Counted from the stretch's first letter, positions 22,723-31,558 are shown. The stretch: 64,000 nucleotides of DNA from CAZOOW01 sp964581535 (GCA_964581535.1 CAZOOW010000002.1:62001-126000), one strand, 5' to 3'. The notes: generated by a model from the letters alone, not told the origin. Numbers and translations: made by a program.

Positions 22723-25700
22723 TTATACCTCCTCCCTTTCCTCATCGGTTTTATATTCTTCCGCTGTTTCGATACTCATTCCGTCTTCCAGCTCGATATC
22801 GCCGAATTCATCAGCTTCATCACCGACGAAACCATCAGCTTCTTCCCCTACAGCTGGCGCTGAAGTCGTTTGCTCTGCTTCTACGTCACCAACGAGAATC
22901 TGTTCGGCGTCAACAATCGCATCCTCTGACTCGTCAACGAGATCGACTCGAAGGCCGAGACCTTGAAGCTCTTTGACAAGGACGTTGAATGACTCAGGAA
23001 TCTTTGGTCCCGTAATTTCTTCGTTCTTGATGATAGCCTCATACGCTTTTGCTCGTCCGTAGACATCATCAGACTTAATAGTCAACATTTCTTGCAGTGT
23101 TGTCGCGGCGCCATAGGCTTCGAGCGCCCAAACTTCCATTTCTCCGAATCGTTGTCCACCATTTTGAGCCTTACCACCGAGCGGCTGCTGTGTGACCATT
23201 GTGTACGGACCAATTGAGCGGGCATGGATTTTGTCAGCAATCATGTGATGGAGTTTGATCATATACATAACACCAACAGTTGTGCGCTCTTTAAATGCAT
23301 CACCGGTTCGTCCGTCGAAGAGTTGTACTTTTCCGTCCTCCGGCAGGCCAGCTTTTGCAAGTTCTTCGCGAATTTTGCTAGTTCGAACGCCGTTGAATGG
23401 CGGCGTAGCAACTCGGTATCCAAGTGCTCGCGCAGCCATACCCAGGTGGGTTTCAAAGAGCTGTCCGAGGTTCATACGACTTGGAACACCAAGTGGGTTC
23501 AAGATAACATCAACCGGAGTTCCATCTTCCATGAATGGCATATCGGCTTCAGGCAGAATGCGTGCAACGACACCTTTGTTTCCGTGTCGACCCGCTAGCT
23601 TGTCACCAACTGCTACTTTTCGAAGCTGCGCCACAAAAATTTGCACTTGCATTAGGACACCGGCCTTAAGCTCATGTCCATGTTCGCGGCTGAAAATCTT
23701 CACACCAACGACTTTACCGACGTTGCTGTGACCCATTCGCTGTGACGTATCGCGAACATCTTTGGCTTTTTCACCAAAGATAGCGCGCAACAGTCGCTCT
23801 TCGGAACTGAGTTCCTGCTCACCTTTCGGGGTAATCTTTCCAACAAGGACATCGCCGGCTTTTACCTCTGCTCCAACTCGGACAATACCACTTTCATCGA
23901 GATGACGAAGCGATTCCTCAGAAACGTTAGGGATATCGCGGGTAACTATTTCCGGACCAAGCTTCGTTTCACGGACTTCTACCATATAGTCCTTGATGTT
24001 GATGCTTGTCAACTCATCATCACGAACGAGTCGATCACTGAGAATGATAGAGTCGTCCATGTTATAACCGCCCCATGGCATGAAGGCGACAACAAGGTCG
24101 CGGCCAAGTGCCAATTCACCGTCAGCGATAGATGCGCCTTCGATAAGAATGTCGCCTTTTTTGACTTTGTCGCCACGACTAACAACGACACGCTGATTAA
24201 TTGAGCGATCGTCGTTGCTTTGCTCAAAGTGCGTCAGTTCATACGTACGAATATCTTTAGGACCGTATTTAACTTCAACAACATCGGCATCTGCTCGAGT
24301 AACTTCTCCTGTACCATCCGCTAGAACAAGTTGTGAAGTATTGCGTGCAATGTCACTCTCAACACCGGTACCGACTATCGGACTGGTGGTTTTAACAAGC
24401 GGGACAGCCTGACGTTGCATGTTTGAGCCGGTCAAGTTTCGGTCGATACGGTTCTTTTCGACGAATGGAACAAGTGCCGCAGTTGTACCGATAACATGGC
24501 TCAGACTCGCATCCATGTAGGTAACTTCGCTGGCATCAAGTTCTGCCGGGAAGAGGTTTTTTCGAGCACTGACACGTGATTCTGTAAATTTTCCTTTTGC
24601 ATCGGTTTCATTTGACGCATCAGCGATAACTTCTTTTGCTTCTTCAGCCGCATCAAGATAGACAACGTCTTTTGGATCCTGGGACACAACACCGTTTCTT
24701 ACCTTTACGTATGGCGCCTCGAGGAAACCATATTCATTTACGCGAGCATAGCTTGCCATGTTAAGCACCAATCCGATGTTAGCGCCTTCTGGTGTCTCGA
24801 CGGTACAGAGGCGTCCATAGTGAGTCGGGTGGGCGTCTCGTACTTCCAGCCCAGCTCGCTCACGACTCAGTCCACCAGGCCCCATTGAGCTTAGGCGTCG
24901 TTTATGCGAAAGCTCAGATAGCGGGTTAGTCTGATCCATGAACTGAGATAGCTGGCTGCTGGCGAAGAATTCACGTACAGCAGCGACGACTGGTCGGGCG
25001 TTGATAAGCTGACCAGGAGTGACATTCTCGATGTCGCTGACCGACATGCGGTCTTTAGCGTTACGGTCCATGCGGAGCATTCCGATGCGGAACTGACGGC
25101 CAACAAGTTCACCTACCAGTTTCACGCGACGATTTGAGAGCGCATCGATGTCGTCTGGTTTTTCTTGCGTGTTGTTGAGGCGAATAATTTCGCGGACTAT
25201 AGCAACGAGGTCTTCTAGTCGCATCACGCGGTTTTCGGCGGTATTTGGAACGTCCTGGCCTAGACGTTGGTTCATCTTATAACGACCGACGCGAGAAAGA
25301 TCGAAACGTTTAAAGTCGAAGAACATGCGTTCAATCATCTGTTTGGCGTTATCGACTGTCGCGAGGTCACCGGGTCGGAGTCGACGATAAACTTCGATAA
25401 GCGCTTCGTTCGCCCCTTTCGCCGGATCTTTTTCGAGCGTCGCTTCGATATAATTCACGTTGCCGGTATCGACATCTTTGAAAAGCTCTTTGATAGCAGC
25501 TTGTGTTGGGTAACCGAGAGCACGAAGCAGCGTCGTAACGGCAATCTTACGACGACGGTCTATTTTGACGTAGATGGCACCGTTGGCGGCTGTTTCGAAC
25601 TCTAACCAAGCTCCTCGGCCAGGGATGAGTTTAGCGCCATAGTTGTTGCGTCCACCATGGTTATCTGCTGTAAAGAAGATACCACTCGAACGAATGAGCT

Positions 25701-26103
25701 GTGAAACGACGACACGTTCTGCGCCATTTATGACAAACGTTCCTCGCTCAGTCATCCATGGATAGTCGCCGAGATAGATTTCTGATTCTTTGATTTCACC
25801 AGTGACTTTGTTTGTAAGCTCGACAACCGCTTTAAGTGGGGCATCGAAGCTGATGTTGTTCTCACGAGCTTCTTTTTCACTGATTTTAGGATCTTCAAAA
25901 TGATAATCCTTGAACCGCAGCTCGAGTTTTTGCCCGGTGTAGTCTTCGATAGGGTTTATTTCGGCAAAAATCTCGCCGAGTCCAGTTTCAACGAACTCTT
26001 TCCATGAGTCGAGCTGGTGAGTAATAAGATTCGGCAGAGCGATAGGGCTTTTATCTTCAGTAAAATAAACCCTGTTCGCTGCCTTAGTCGTAGTTTTGGC
26101 CAT
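22723..26103 (-). CDS. rpoB: DNA-directed RNA polymerase beta subunit
   Basis: The start at 26103 (MAKTTTKAANR) is favoured over an upstream ATG because AAGGAG lies about 10 nt before it and it lies after the leader hairpin. The rifampicin region SSQLSQFMDQTNPLSELSHKRR-LSSMGPGGL is close to E. coli, with Ser at the position of S531. The C-terminal GKAQNGGQRFGEMEVWALEAYGA segment is normal. An acidic tail of about 60 residues follows. rplJL, which usually precede rpoB, are absent; clpP takes that place. Confidence 0.97.
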   Translation of the reverse strand: MAKTTTKAANRVYFTEDKSPIALPNLITHQLDSWKEFVETGLGEIFAEINPIEDYTGQKLELRFKDYHFEDPKISEKEARENNISFDAPLKAVVELTNKVTGEIKESEIYLGDYPWMTERGTFVINGAERVVVSQLIRSSGIFFTADNHGGRNNYGAKLIPGRGAWLEFETAANGAIYVKIDRRRKIAVTTLLRALGYPTQAAIKELFKDVDTGNVNYIEATLEKDPAKGANEALIEVYRRLRPGDLATVDNAKQMIERMFFDFKRFDLSRVGRYKMNQRLGQDVPNTAENRVMRLEDLVAIVREIIRLNNTQEKPDDIDALSNRRVKLVGELVGRQFRIGMLRMDRNAKDRMSVSDIENVTPGQLINARPVVAAVREFFASSQLSQFMDQTNPLSELSHKRRLSSMGPGGLSRERAGLEVRDAHPTHYGRLCTVETPEGANIGLVLNMASYARVNEYGFLEAPYVKVRNGVVSQDPKDVVYLDAAEEAKEVIADASNETDAKGKFTESRVSARKNLFPAELDASEVTYMDASLSHVIGTTAALVPFVEKNRIDRNLTGSNMQRQAVPLVKTTSPIVGTGVESDIARNTSQLVLADGTGEVTRADADVVEVKYGPKDIRTYELTHFEQSNDDRSINQRVVVSRGDKVKKGDILIEGASIADGELALGRDLVVAFMPWGGYNMDDSIILSDRLVRDDELTSINIKDYMVEVRETKLGPEIVTRDIPNVSEESLRHLDESGIVRVGAEVKAGDVLVGKITPKGEQELSSEERLLRAIFGEKAKDVRDTSQRMGHSNVGKVVGVKIFSREHGHELKAGVLMQVQIFVAQLRKVAVGDKLAGRHGNKGVVARILPEADMPFMEDGTPVDVILNPLGVPSRMNLGQLFETHLGMAARALGYRVATPPFNGVRTSKIREELAKAGLPEDGKVQLFDGRTGDAFKERTTVGVMYMIKLHHMIADKIHARSIGPYTMVTQQPLGGKAQNGGQRFGEMEVWALEAYGAATTLQEMLTIKSDDVYGRAKAYEAIIKNEEITGPKIPESFNVLVKELQGLGLRVDLVDESEDAIVDAEQILVGDVEAEQTTSAPAVGEEADGFVGDEADEFGDIELEDGMSIETAEEYKTDEEREEV

Positions 26104-26194
26104 AAAACTAACGCTCCTTAGGTTAAAGGTTGGTGACTTTGTTTTATCTTTTGGTGCTTTATACCGGCGCCGAAGTTGTCTAGTCTGGGTCTCA

Positions 26195-26228
26195 ACACGC
26201 AAAAACGCCCGCCAAAAAGCGTGCGTGT
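26195..26228 (-). promoter_or_regulatory. Hairpin in the rpoB leader
   Basis: ACACGCA (26195-26201) pairs with TGCGTGT (26222-26228), with inner CGC/GCG and an A-rich bulge, giving a T5 stretch in the RNA. It lies mid-leader, about 90 nt before rpoB, and could act in attenuation. Confidence 0.45.
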
Positions 26229-26265
26229 ATAGCTAACCCAGCTTATTCTATCTTCATTACCACAT

Positions 26266-26295
26266 AGTATAGAAAAGTAGACTATATTTTGTCAA
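26266..26295 (-). promoter_or_regulatory. Promoter of rpoBC inside the end of clpP
   Basis: TTGACA (26290-26295), 18-nt spacer, TATACT (26266-26271). The -35 box is made of the last sense codons of clpP. Confidence 0.75.
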
Positions 26296-26872
26296 TGACT
26301 TTATCGACGAGGCCGTATTTTACAGCTTCTTTGGCACTCATCCAAAAATCCCGCTCAACATCCGTCTTTATTTTGTCCAGTTTCTGACCGGTGTTTTTCG
26401 CCAAAATTTCGTTGAGGAGCTGTTTCAGATGAAGCGCTTCCCGAAGACTGATTTCTTGATCTGTGACTTTGCCTTGCGTACCGCTGGACGGTTGATGTAT
26501 CATCACCCGGCTGTTTGGCAACAGATGTCTTTTGCCTTTAGCGCCGCTAGAGAGAAGAAAAGCACCCATACTCGCCTGCAAGCCAATACCGTACGTTGCG
26601 ACATCAGGTTTAATAAACTGCATCGTATCGTAGATGGCTAGTCCATCATATACACTACCGCCTGGGCTGTTTATATAAAGCGAAATGTCTTTCTTTGGAT
26701 CCTCATAGGCAAGATGCAACAGCTGTGCAACTATAATGTTAGCCGTATGCTCGTTGACTTCTTCACCGAGAAAGATGATCCTCTCCTTTAAAAGTCGCGA
26801 ATATATATCATATGCACGCTCACCCTCAAAAGATTTTTCAACGACAGTTGGCACTAAATACCCTTTACTCAT
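26282..26872 (-). CDS. clpP: ATP-dependent Clp protease proteolytic subunit
   Basis: The 196-residue serine protease has all catalytic residues: Ser in QASMGAFLL (about 99), His in RVMIHQPSSG (about 124) and Asp in ERDFWMSAKEAVKYGLVD (about 173). It forms a barrel fed by a Clp ATPase, here probably ClpC at 43023, which shares its operator. A CIRCE element overlaps the promoter. The -10 box TAAAAT ends 6 nt before the ATG, so the mRNA is probably leaderless. No clpX is nearby. Confidence 0.97.
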   Translation of the reverse strand: MSKGYLVPTVVEKSFEGERAYDIYSRLLKERIIFLGEEVNEHTANIIVAQLLHLAYEDPKKDISLYINSPGGSVYDGLAIYDTMQFIKPDVATYGIGLQASMGAFLLSSGAKGKRHLLPNSRVMIHQPSSGTQGKVTDQEISLREALHLKQLLNEILAKNTGQKLDKIKTDVERDFWMSAKEAVKYGLVDKVIDKI

Positions 26873-26878
26873 GAAATC

Positions 26879-26920
26879 ATTTTAGTAAAAAAATTAGCAC
26901 TCGTCAAACAAGAGTGCCAA
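26879..26920 (-). promoter_or_regulatory. CIRCE operator and promoter of clpP
   Basis: TTAGCACTC (26894-26902), 9-nt spacer, GAGTGCCAA (26912-26920): the HrcA operator with one mismatch in the second arm. On the minus strand TTGACG (26902-26907), a 17-nt spacer and TAAAAT (26879-26884) form the promoter, so HrcA binding would cover the -35 box. Confidence 0.9.
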
Positions 26921-26931
26921 AATGTCGGTAT

Positions 26932-26950
26932 GTAGCTCCCGGCGAGCTAC
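26932..26950 (-). terminator. Hairpin after the 34-codon ORF
   Basis: GTAGCTC (26932-26938 region) and GAGCTAC arms with a 5-nt loop, 8 nt after the ORF's stop. No T run follows. The same bases can instead pair with the ORF's 5' leader at 27091-27105. Confidence 0.5.
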
Positions 26951-26958
26951 GAGAAAAA

Positions 26959-27063
26959 TTATTGGTTATCGGGTTCGTACGACGGTACAGGGTCGACGGG
27001 TGAACGGAGGAGCCACACGATGGCGACAATGAGTTCAGACGCGCGCTTAATTTTCAACTTCAT
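26959..27063 (-). CDS. Tiny ORF (34 aa) between tig and clpP with a sequestered ribosome site
   Basis: This ORF encodes MKLKIKRASELIVAIVWLLR followed by a Pro-, Asp- and Glu-rich end (SPVDPVPSYEPDNQ). It looks like a basic-hydrophobic membrane-active segment with an acidic tail. The ribosome site GGAGGTGA is close to perfect and lies 5 nt before the ATG. It is part of a hairpin, TTTCACC with GGTGAAA (27066-27084). TATAGT boxes at the end of tig could be its promoter. No homologue known to me. Small size keeps confidence moderate. Confidence 0.5.
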   Translation of the reverse strand: MKLKIKRASELIVAIVWLLRSPVDPVPSYEPDNQ

Positions 27064-27065
27064 GT

Positions 27066-27105
27066 TTTCACCTCCTCGGTGAAATATATGAGCTCTGCCG
27101 GGAGC
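27066..27105 (-). promoter_or_regulatory. Ribosome-site hairpin and 5' pairing arm of the 34-codon ORF
   Basis: A 7-bp hairpin with a 5-nt loop (27066-27084) holds the Shine-Dalgarno sequence. Just upstream, 27091-27105 is complementary, with one bulged base, to 26934-26948 beyond the stop codon. Confidence 0.55.
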
Positions 27106-27120
27106 AAGATTACTATATAA

Positions 27121-28401
27121 CTATCTTACATTTAGTTCAAGCAAGCGCTCGACTGTTTTTTCAGTTAGCAGACGATTTGCGATGTCTCGACGAGCTTCTG
27201 GGGTATCTAGCTGTTCCTTCATGTGTCCATATTGTTCCAACATTTGGCTGAGGCGAGCGTTGAGTTCGTCAGTACTGACCTCAATTTTTTCAACTTTGCT
27301 GAGCTCTGCTAGCACGAGACCAGCCTGCACACGACGCGTCGCGGCGTCGTTAAACTCTTTTTGGCGCCACTCATCATGATCTTTGTAGCCTTGTTGCTCT
27401 AAGTACTGTTCGACGCTCATTCCTCGGTACATCAGATTCTGCATAGCATCTTGCTCTATCTGTCTCATCTGGTCATCAACGAGTAGTTTTGGCACCGGCA
27501 CCTTGCTTTTTTCGACTAGCTGACCCACCAATTCATCCTTCAGACGGTCATCTACCTCTTTTTGACGCTGTGCTTGTAGCTGAGAGCGGATATCTTCCCG
27601 CATCGCTTCTACAGTCTTAAAGGGTCCAACCTTTGAAGCAAATTCTTTGTTAACCTTCGGCAATGTAATTTCTTTTATTTCGTGAATTGCCACGGAAAAC
27701 ACAACCGGCTTTCCTTTGAGCGCATCAGCGTGGTAGTCCTTCGGAAACGAGAGCGGAACGTCGAACGTATCACCGGACTTGTGGCCAACGATAGCTTCTT
27801 CAAACCCAGGGATAAAGCTGTTACTCCCGATCTTCAGGTCATAACCTGTCGCGCTTCCACCGTCAAACGGTTCACCATTTTTGTGCTTACCGACAAAATC
27901 GATTTTGACCTCATCGCCACTACTAACCTCGCGATTGACTTTGGTTTTGTTCGCGAGCTGCCCCCTCATGCGCTCCACGACTTCATCGATGTCCGCTTCC
28001 GTGACCGTGACTTTCTCGGGTTTGACTTTAAGTTTTTTATAATCACCAAGAGAGATCTCCGGAAGAATCTCTACGGTCGCTTCAAATACCATAGATTCAT
28101 AGGGTTTAAATTCCTTTAAATCGACATTCGGTTGGTCCAGAATCCGCAGATTTTCAGCTACGGCAACGTCATTAATTGCGATATTTATGGCTTGTTCGGC
28201 AGTATCATTGGCAAGCTGTACTGGATCGATATGCTTTTCGGCGACATCGGCGGGCACTTTCCCTTGACGGAAGCCCGGTACTTTTACTTTTGGCAGTAAG
28301 CGCCGCACAGTGAGTCGCTTAGATGTAGCAAGATCATCCGTGCTCAGCTCAACTGTAGCGAGCACGCTGGTATCAGATAGTTTCTTAAGAGTGTGTTTCA
28401 T
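27121..28401 (-). CDS. tig: Trigger factor
   Basis: Trigger factor is the ribosome-bound chaperone and prolyl isomerase. The 426-residue protein has the ribosome-binding signature within LLPKVKVPGFRQGKVP (about 34-49), the FKBP-like domain with GDEVKIDFVGKHKNGEPFDGG and IPGFEEAIVGHKSG, and the helical C-terminal arms. An extended TGTTAGACT box ends 8 nt before the ATG. It lies next to clpP, as in many bacteria, with only the tiny ORF between. Confidence 0.96.
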   Translation of the reverse strand: MKHTLKKLSDTSVLATVELSTDDLATSKRLTVRRLLPKVKVPGFRQGKVPADVAEKHIDPVQLANDTAEQAINIAINDVAVAENLRILDQPNVDLKEFKPYESMVFEATVEILPEISLGDYKKLKVKPEKVTVTEADIDEVVERMRGQLANKTKVNREVSSGDEVKIDFVGKHKNGEPFDGGSATGYDLKIGSNSFIPGFEEAIVGHKSGDTFDVPLSFPKDYHADALKGKPVVFSVAIHEIKEITLPKVNKEFASKVGPFKTVEAMREDIRSQLQAQRQKEVDDRLKDELVGQLVEKSKVPVPKLLVDDQMRQIEQDAMQNLMYRGMSVEQYLEQQGYKDHDEWRQKEFNDAATRRVQAGLVLAELSKVEKIEVSTDELNARLSQMLEQYGHMKEQLDTPEARRDIANRLLTEKTVERLLELNVR

Positions 28402-28457
28402 AGCTATCTAGTCTAACAGACTGACCGAGGGAGTGAGAAGCAGCAGCGTGATAAAAT

Positions 28458-29768
28458 CTACTCAGATCTGTTTCGATAATCTTCGATCGTGGAAATGATG
28501 CGCTCAAGCGACAAACTTGCTTCGGTCTCTTTTTTTACATCCTTCAGCCTGAACATCCCTTCTGACAGCTCTTTTTCACCGACGAACAAAAGGTAAGGAA
28601 TATGCATTTTTACTGCGGCTTTTATCTGCTTATCTAGCTTCCGGCCCGTTATGTCAACCGCCACGTTGACACCTTCCTCACGAAGCTCCTTGGCGATCCG
28701 TTGTGATCCGTGTTCCGCACCAGGCAGCACGATCATATACACATCTGTGGTCGAGACTAGCTCAGGCATCAGATCGTGTGAACGCAAGAACACCTCCATC
28801 ATCGTTCCTCCCGGCGCGAAACCGACCACCGGAATGGTCTCGCCGCCAAAAAGACCCACGAGTCCATCATAGCGACCGCCACCGAACATGGCGCGGTTAT
28901 TGTCCGGGTGATTATCAAACACCTCGAACACCATACCCGTATAGTAGTCGAAGCCCCGCATCAGCGAGATATCAAACACTGCGTTACGAACACCTCCTGC
29001 ATGAATAGCAGAGAACAGTTCTTTCAACCTGCGAACAGGCTCAAGCTCAGCAAGCTCTTTAGGCAACGAGTCAATATCGTGCGTACTTATCAGCTTAGCT
29101 ATTTTCTTTAATCCTTCAGGGGCTTTTTCCGGACCAAAAATTTCTATCGCCGTATCGCGAAATACTTCATGCGGTATCTTGCCTTTTTTATCAAAAAGCT
29201 TAATCATCATTTCTGACTGAACAGTACTTAGTCCGAGATAGTCACGCATCATGGCGTTTATCAGCTCGCGGTCATTTATACGAATCGTGTACATTTTGTT
29301 TTTTGCACCGAACGCTTTCATGAGATTGTGGGCGATAAGTAGTACTTCCGCATCAGCAGCGACCGAGGTTGAGCCAAAAATATCGACATTCAACTGCCAG
29401 AACTCACGTTCCCGTCCTCTTTGAGGCCGTTCGTAGCGCATAAAATTAGCTATACTGAACCATCTGGCCGGGTATCCGATTTCTTGTTGTTTTGCTGCGA
29501 CCATCCGGGAAACAGTCGGCGTCATCTCTGGACGGATCGCTACCGTGCGACCACCCCTATCGGTAAAACTATAGGTTTGTTCGTTCACTATCTCGTCGCC
29601 GGTTTTTGCGGAGTAGAGATCGAGTGGTTCGAGCATCGGCGCTCCATATTCTTCATATCCAAAACCCTCAACGACTCGACGCCACGTGTTAAAGATATAG
29701 TTTTGGACCCGTTTGTCTGACGGATAGTAGTCCCGAGTGCCTTTATAGGGTTGATTAGAAAGCGCCAT
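28458..29768 (-). CDS. hisS: Histidyl-tRNA synthetase
   Basis: The class II enzyme charges tRNA-His. The 436-residue protein has KGTRDYYPSDKRV at the start, motif 2 region RYERPQRGREREFWQLNVDIFG (about 111-132), the histidine motif RGFDYYTGMVFE and motif 3 GGGRYDGLVGLFGG. The anticodon domain ends the protein. A TATACT box ends 11 nt before the ATG, giving a leader of only a few bases with AAGAG in it. Confidence 0.96.
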   Translation of the reverse strand: MALSNQPYKGTRDYYPSDKRVQNYIFNTWRRVVEGFGYEEYGAPMLEPLDLYSAKTGDEIVNEQTYSFTDRGGRTVAIRPEMTPTVSRMVAAKQQEIGYPARWFSIANFMRYERPQRGREREFWQLNVDIFGSTSVAADAEVLLIAHNLMKAFGAKNKMYTIRINDRELINAMMRDYLGLSTVQSEMMIKLFDKKGKIPHEVFRDTAIEIFGPEKAPEGLKKIAKLISTHDIDSLPKELAELEPVRRLKELFSAIHAGGVRNAVFDISLMRGFDYYTGMVFEVFDNHPDNNRAMFGGGRYDGLVGLFGGETIPVVGFAPGGTMMEVFLRSHDLMPELVSTTDVYMIVLPGAEHGSQRIAKELREEGVNVAVDITGRKLDKQIKAAVKMHIPYLLFVGEKELSEGMFRLKDVKKETEASLSLERIISTIEDYRNRSE

Positions 29769-30028
29769 AAGCTCTTAGCAGTATAGCAAATTTGGCGGGA
29801 AAAGTTCTCTGGTAGTTAATACTATCTTATTCAGCTTTAATAACTTCCTTAACTCTTAAGTTCCGCTGAAATGTCGCTGTATGTATTTTTCAACAATAAT
29901 AGATGAAAAAATATTATTTAAATACTGTGATTAGGTATTCTTTTAAAACATTGACATTAATTTAATAATAAGATATTAATTTTTTAATCGGAAATGCCGA
30001 TTGTACATATTAGCGAGAGGTAGACGTC
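29769..30028. promoter_or_regulatory. AT-rich divergent region with promoter for the gene at 30029
   Basis: The region is much richer in A and T than the rest. It holds the hisS -10 (29780-29785, minus) and, for the plus strand, TTGACA (29951-29956), 17 nt, TATTAA (29974-29979). A hairpin AATCGG/CCGATT (29986-30002) would sit exactly at the 5' end of that mRNA. No convincing ORF in it. Confidence 0.65.
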
Positions 30029-30244
30029 ATGGCCATTCTGATAGGCATATTATTGGTTGTAGGATTAGCGTTACTCGCAGCAGGAATCATTGATGGAGAA
30101 TTTGCTGGAGTCTTTGTAGGGGGAGTGCTCCTCGTAATCGGACTCGAAGCATTGATCTTTGGTACCTGGCATATTTTTACCTTTGTGATGACGATACTTG
30201 CAATTGTGATGTTCTTCGGATTTCTTGCAAGCGCATTGTCATGA
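30029..30244 (+). CDS. Hypothetical small membrane protein
   Basis: A 71-residue, very hydrophobic protein with two or three transmembrane segments (MAILIGILLVVGLALLAAGI, VGGVLLVIGLEALIFG, MTILAIVMFFGFLASAL). No charged domain and no family recognised. AGAGG lies about 8 nt before the ATG. It is alone, with a consensus promoter and a 5' hairpin leader, so it may be strongly expressed. A weak GGGGCG/CGCCCC dyad follows at 30263-30291. Confidence 0.65.
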   Translation: MAILIGILLVVGLALLAAGIIDGEFAGVFVGGVLLVIGLEALIFGTWHIFTFVMTILAIVMFFGFLASALS

Positions 30245-30295
30245 GAACTCTCTCGTTGCTATGGGGCGTATTTACAATGTTTGTGCGCCCCCTAG

Positions 30296-30826
30296 CTACC
30301 CGCTAATGTTATTTCTTCTTGACCACTCGAACATCGCGACAGCAGCAGCGTGACCAACATTCATTGAACGGGTGGAGCCACGTTGCGGTATCTGCACAAC
30401 TTCGTCACATACCGCAAGCAAGTCCGGACTAATACCGGGACCTTCCTGACCGAAAACCCAAATCATATCTTTTGGTAGTTCAGCTTCGTAGATACTCGTC
30501 GAGCTGACATTATTTTCTAAGGCTTTTACGTTTTTTCCTCTCTGCTTGGCCATTTTACTGAACTCTAAAACTGATGCATAGTAAAAAACTTCCATATATT
30601 TGTCCGTCATCATGGCACCACGTTTATTCCACTGCTTCCTACCGATGACGTGAAGCTTTCTGACGCCGAAAGCATTTGCCGTTCGCACAATTGAACCCAT
30701 ATTAAAGTCACGTAGCGTGTTTTCGATCGCGATTTCTAGCGATACGCCTTTTTTATCAATACTATTTACAATATCCGAATGCGATAATCCTTTGAATTCA
30801 TCCAAAATGTTCCTACTATCGTCCAT
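30296..30826 (-). CDS. SpoU/TrmH-family RNA 2'-O-methyltransferase
   Basis: The SPOUT fold methylates ribose in tRNA or rRNA using S-adenosylmethionine. The 176-residue protein has all three motifs: NMGSIVRTANAFG (about 40-52), WVFGQEGPGIS (about 123-133) and IPQRGSTRSMNVGHAAAVAMFEW-type end. It consists of the catalytic domain only. The start overlaps the GNAT gene upstream by 11 nt. The substrate cannot be told from sequence. A second family member is at 55076. Confidence 0.85.
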   Translation of the reverse strand: MDDSRNILDEFKGLSHSDIVNSIDKKGVSLEIAIENTLRDFNMGSIVRTANAFGVRKLHVIGRKQWNKRGAMMTDKYMEVFYYASVLEFSKMAKQRGKNVKALENNVSSTSIYEAELPKDMIWVFGQEGPGISPDLLAVCDEVVQIPQRGSTRSMNVGHAAAVAMFEWSRRNNISG

Positions 30827-31358
30827 CAGCTCGCCACGTCATCACGAGCCTGCCATTGTTGTTTGCAACCAGCTCGTACCCGAGCGACTCGTATAATCTT
30901 ACCGCCGGTTTGTTAGACTCGTCCGTCTCTAGCCACACTCCCTCGCCGGGATAAAGTTCTGCAAAGTCATCGTGGGCCACTTCGGAAAATGGACGAGCAA
31001 GTTTTTTACCTACCGCTCCTTCATACAACCGAAAGCCAGACGTAAACTTATTCCCTCGTGCATCGGCGTGTATTTGATGGCTAAACCAAACAATCCCAGA
31101 GACGCCTGCACCGACCCTACCAAGTTTTAGGGTGTAGACGATAGGCTCTTTTTGAGGGTTGTCGTACCAAATATCCCCGGTTTTTTCATCAGGGAAGCGC
31201 TGAGTAGCGTCGCGCGGCGTTGAGCTGCGTATATGCGGCTGCTGAGATAACTGGGGCAGCTCGTAAGAGATCTGACTGCTCCACCCTCGTCGGACGATAT
31301 ACGGTTGGTTGTGAGAATCTACAAAATTTCCAACCACCTCAGTGCCACGTTTTCTCAT
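30816..31358 (-). CDS. GNAT-type acetyltransferase, copy 1
   Basis: The 180-residue protein ends in NKPAVRLYESLGYELV, the classic GNAT C-terminal motif, preceded by a strand-rich core (YTLKLGRVGAGVSGIVWFS). The start at 31358 is set by TATCAT ending 6 nt upstream and by exclusion of the tRNA and terminator covered by the longer frame. A related protein lies on the far side of tRNA-Leu at 31559; both share the layout of an N-terminal positively charged part, a W-F core and the ARxLGY or YESLGY end. Substrate unknown. Confidence 0.75.
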   Translation of the reverse strand: MRKRGTEVVGNFVDSHNQPYIVRRGWSSQISYELPQLSQQPHIRSSTPRDATQRFPDEKTGDIWYDNPQKEPIVYTLKLGRVGAGVSGIVWFSHQIHADARGNKFTSGFRLYEGAVGKKLARPFSEVAHDDFAELYPGEGVWLETDESNKPAVRLYESLGYELVANNNGRLVMTWRADGR

Positions 31359-31386
31359 GTTGATATGATACAGCATGATATAAACC

Positions 31387-31419
31387 AAAGAAAAAACGAC
31401 CTGTAGTCGTTTTTTCTTT
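31387..31419. terminator. Strong bidirectional terminator after tRNA-Leu
   Basis: Perfect 14-bp arms (31387-31400 with 31406-31419) with a 5-nt loop and T6 tracts on both strands, touching the CCA end of the tRNA. Confidence 0.9.
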
Positions 31420-31504
31420 GGTGCGGATGAAAGGACTTGAACCTTCACGCCGTGAGGCACATGCTCCTAAGGCATGCGTGTCTACCAATTCCACCACATC
31501 CGCA
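31419..31504 (-). tRNA. tRNA-Leu (anticodon TAG)
   Basis: The acceptor stem TGCGGAT pairs with ATCCGCA and the CCA end is encoded. The anticodon loop reads CTTAGGA, giving anticodon TAG for CUA codons. A long variable arm (CTCACGGCGTGA region) fits a class II tRNA, and GGTTCAAGTCC is the T arm. It is a single tRNA between two GNAT genes with no sign of an integrated element. Confidence 0.95.
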
Positions 31505-31558
31505 TAAATAATTCGCGTCAATCGCACTAGGCAGTATACCAATATACCACCAGAGATG

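Noticed and set aside
29904..29966. 20-codon plus-strand ORF in the AT-rich region
   Set aside because: No ribosome site, and it covers the -35 box of the next gene; expected by chance in AT-rich DNA.
30263..30291. GGGGCG/CGCCCC dyad after the small membrane protein gene
   Set aside because: Only 6 bp and no T tract; kept as a remark, not as a terminator.
31358..31504. N-terminal extension of the GNAT gene through the tRNA-Leu
   Set aside because: The longer frame reads through a tRNA gene and a strong terminator, so it cannot be coding.
31419..31504. tRNA-Leu as an integration site
   Set aside because: No integrase, no repeat of the tRNA 3' end and no foreign gene block next to it.
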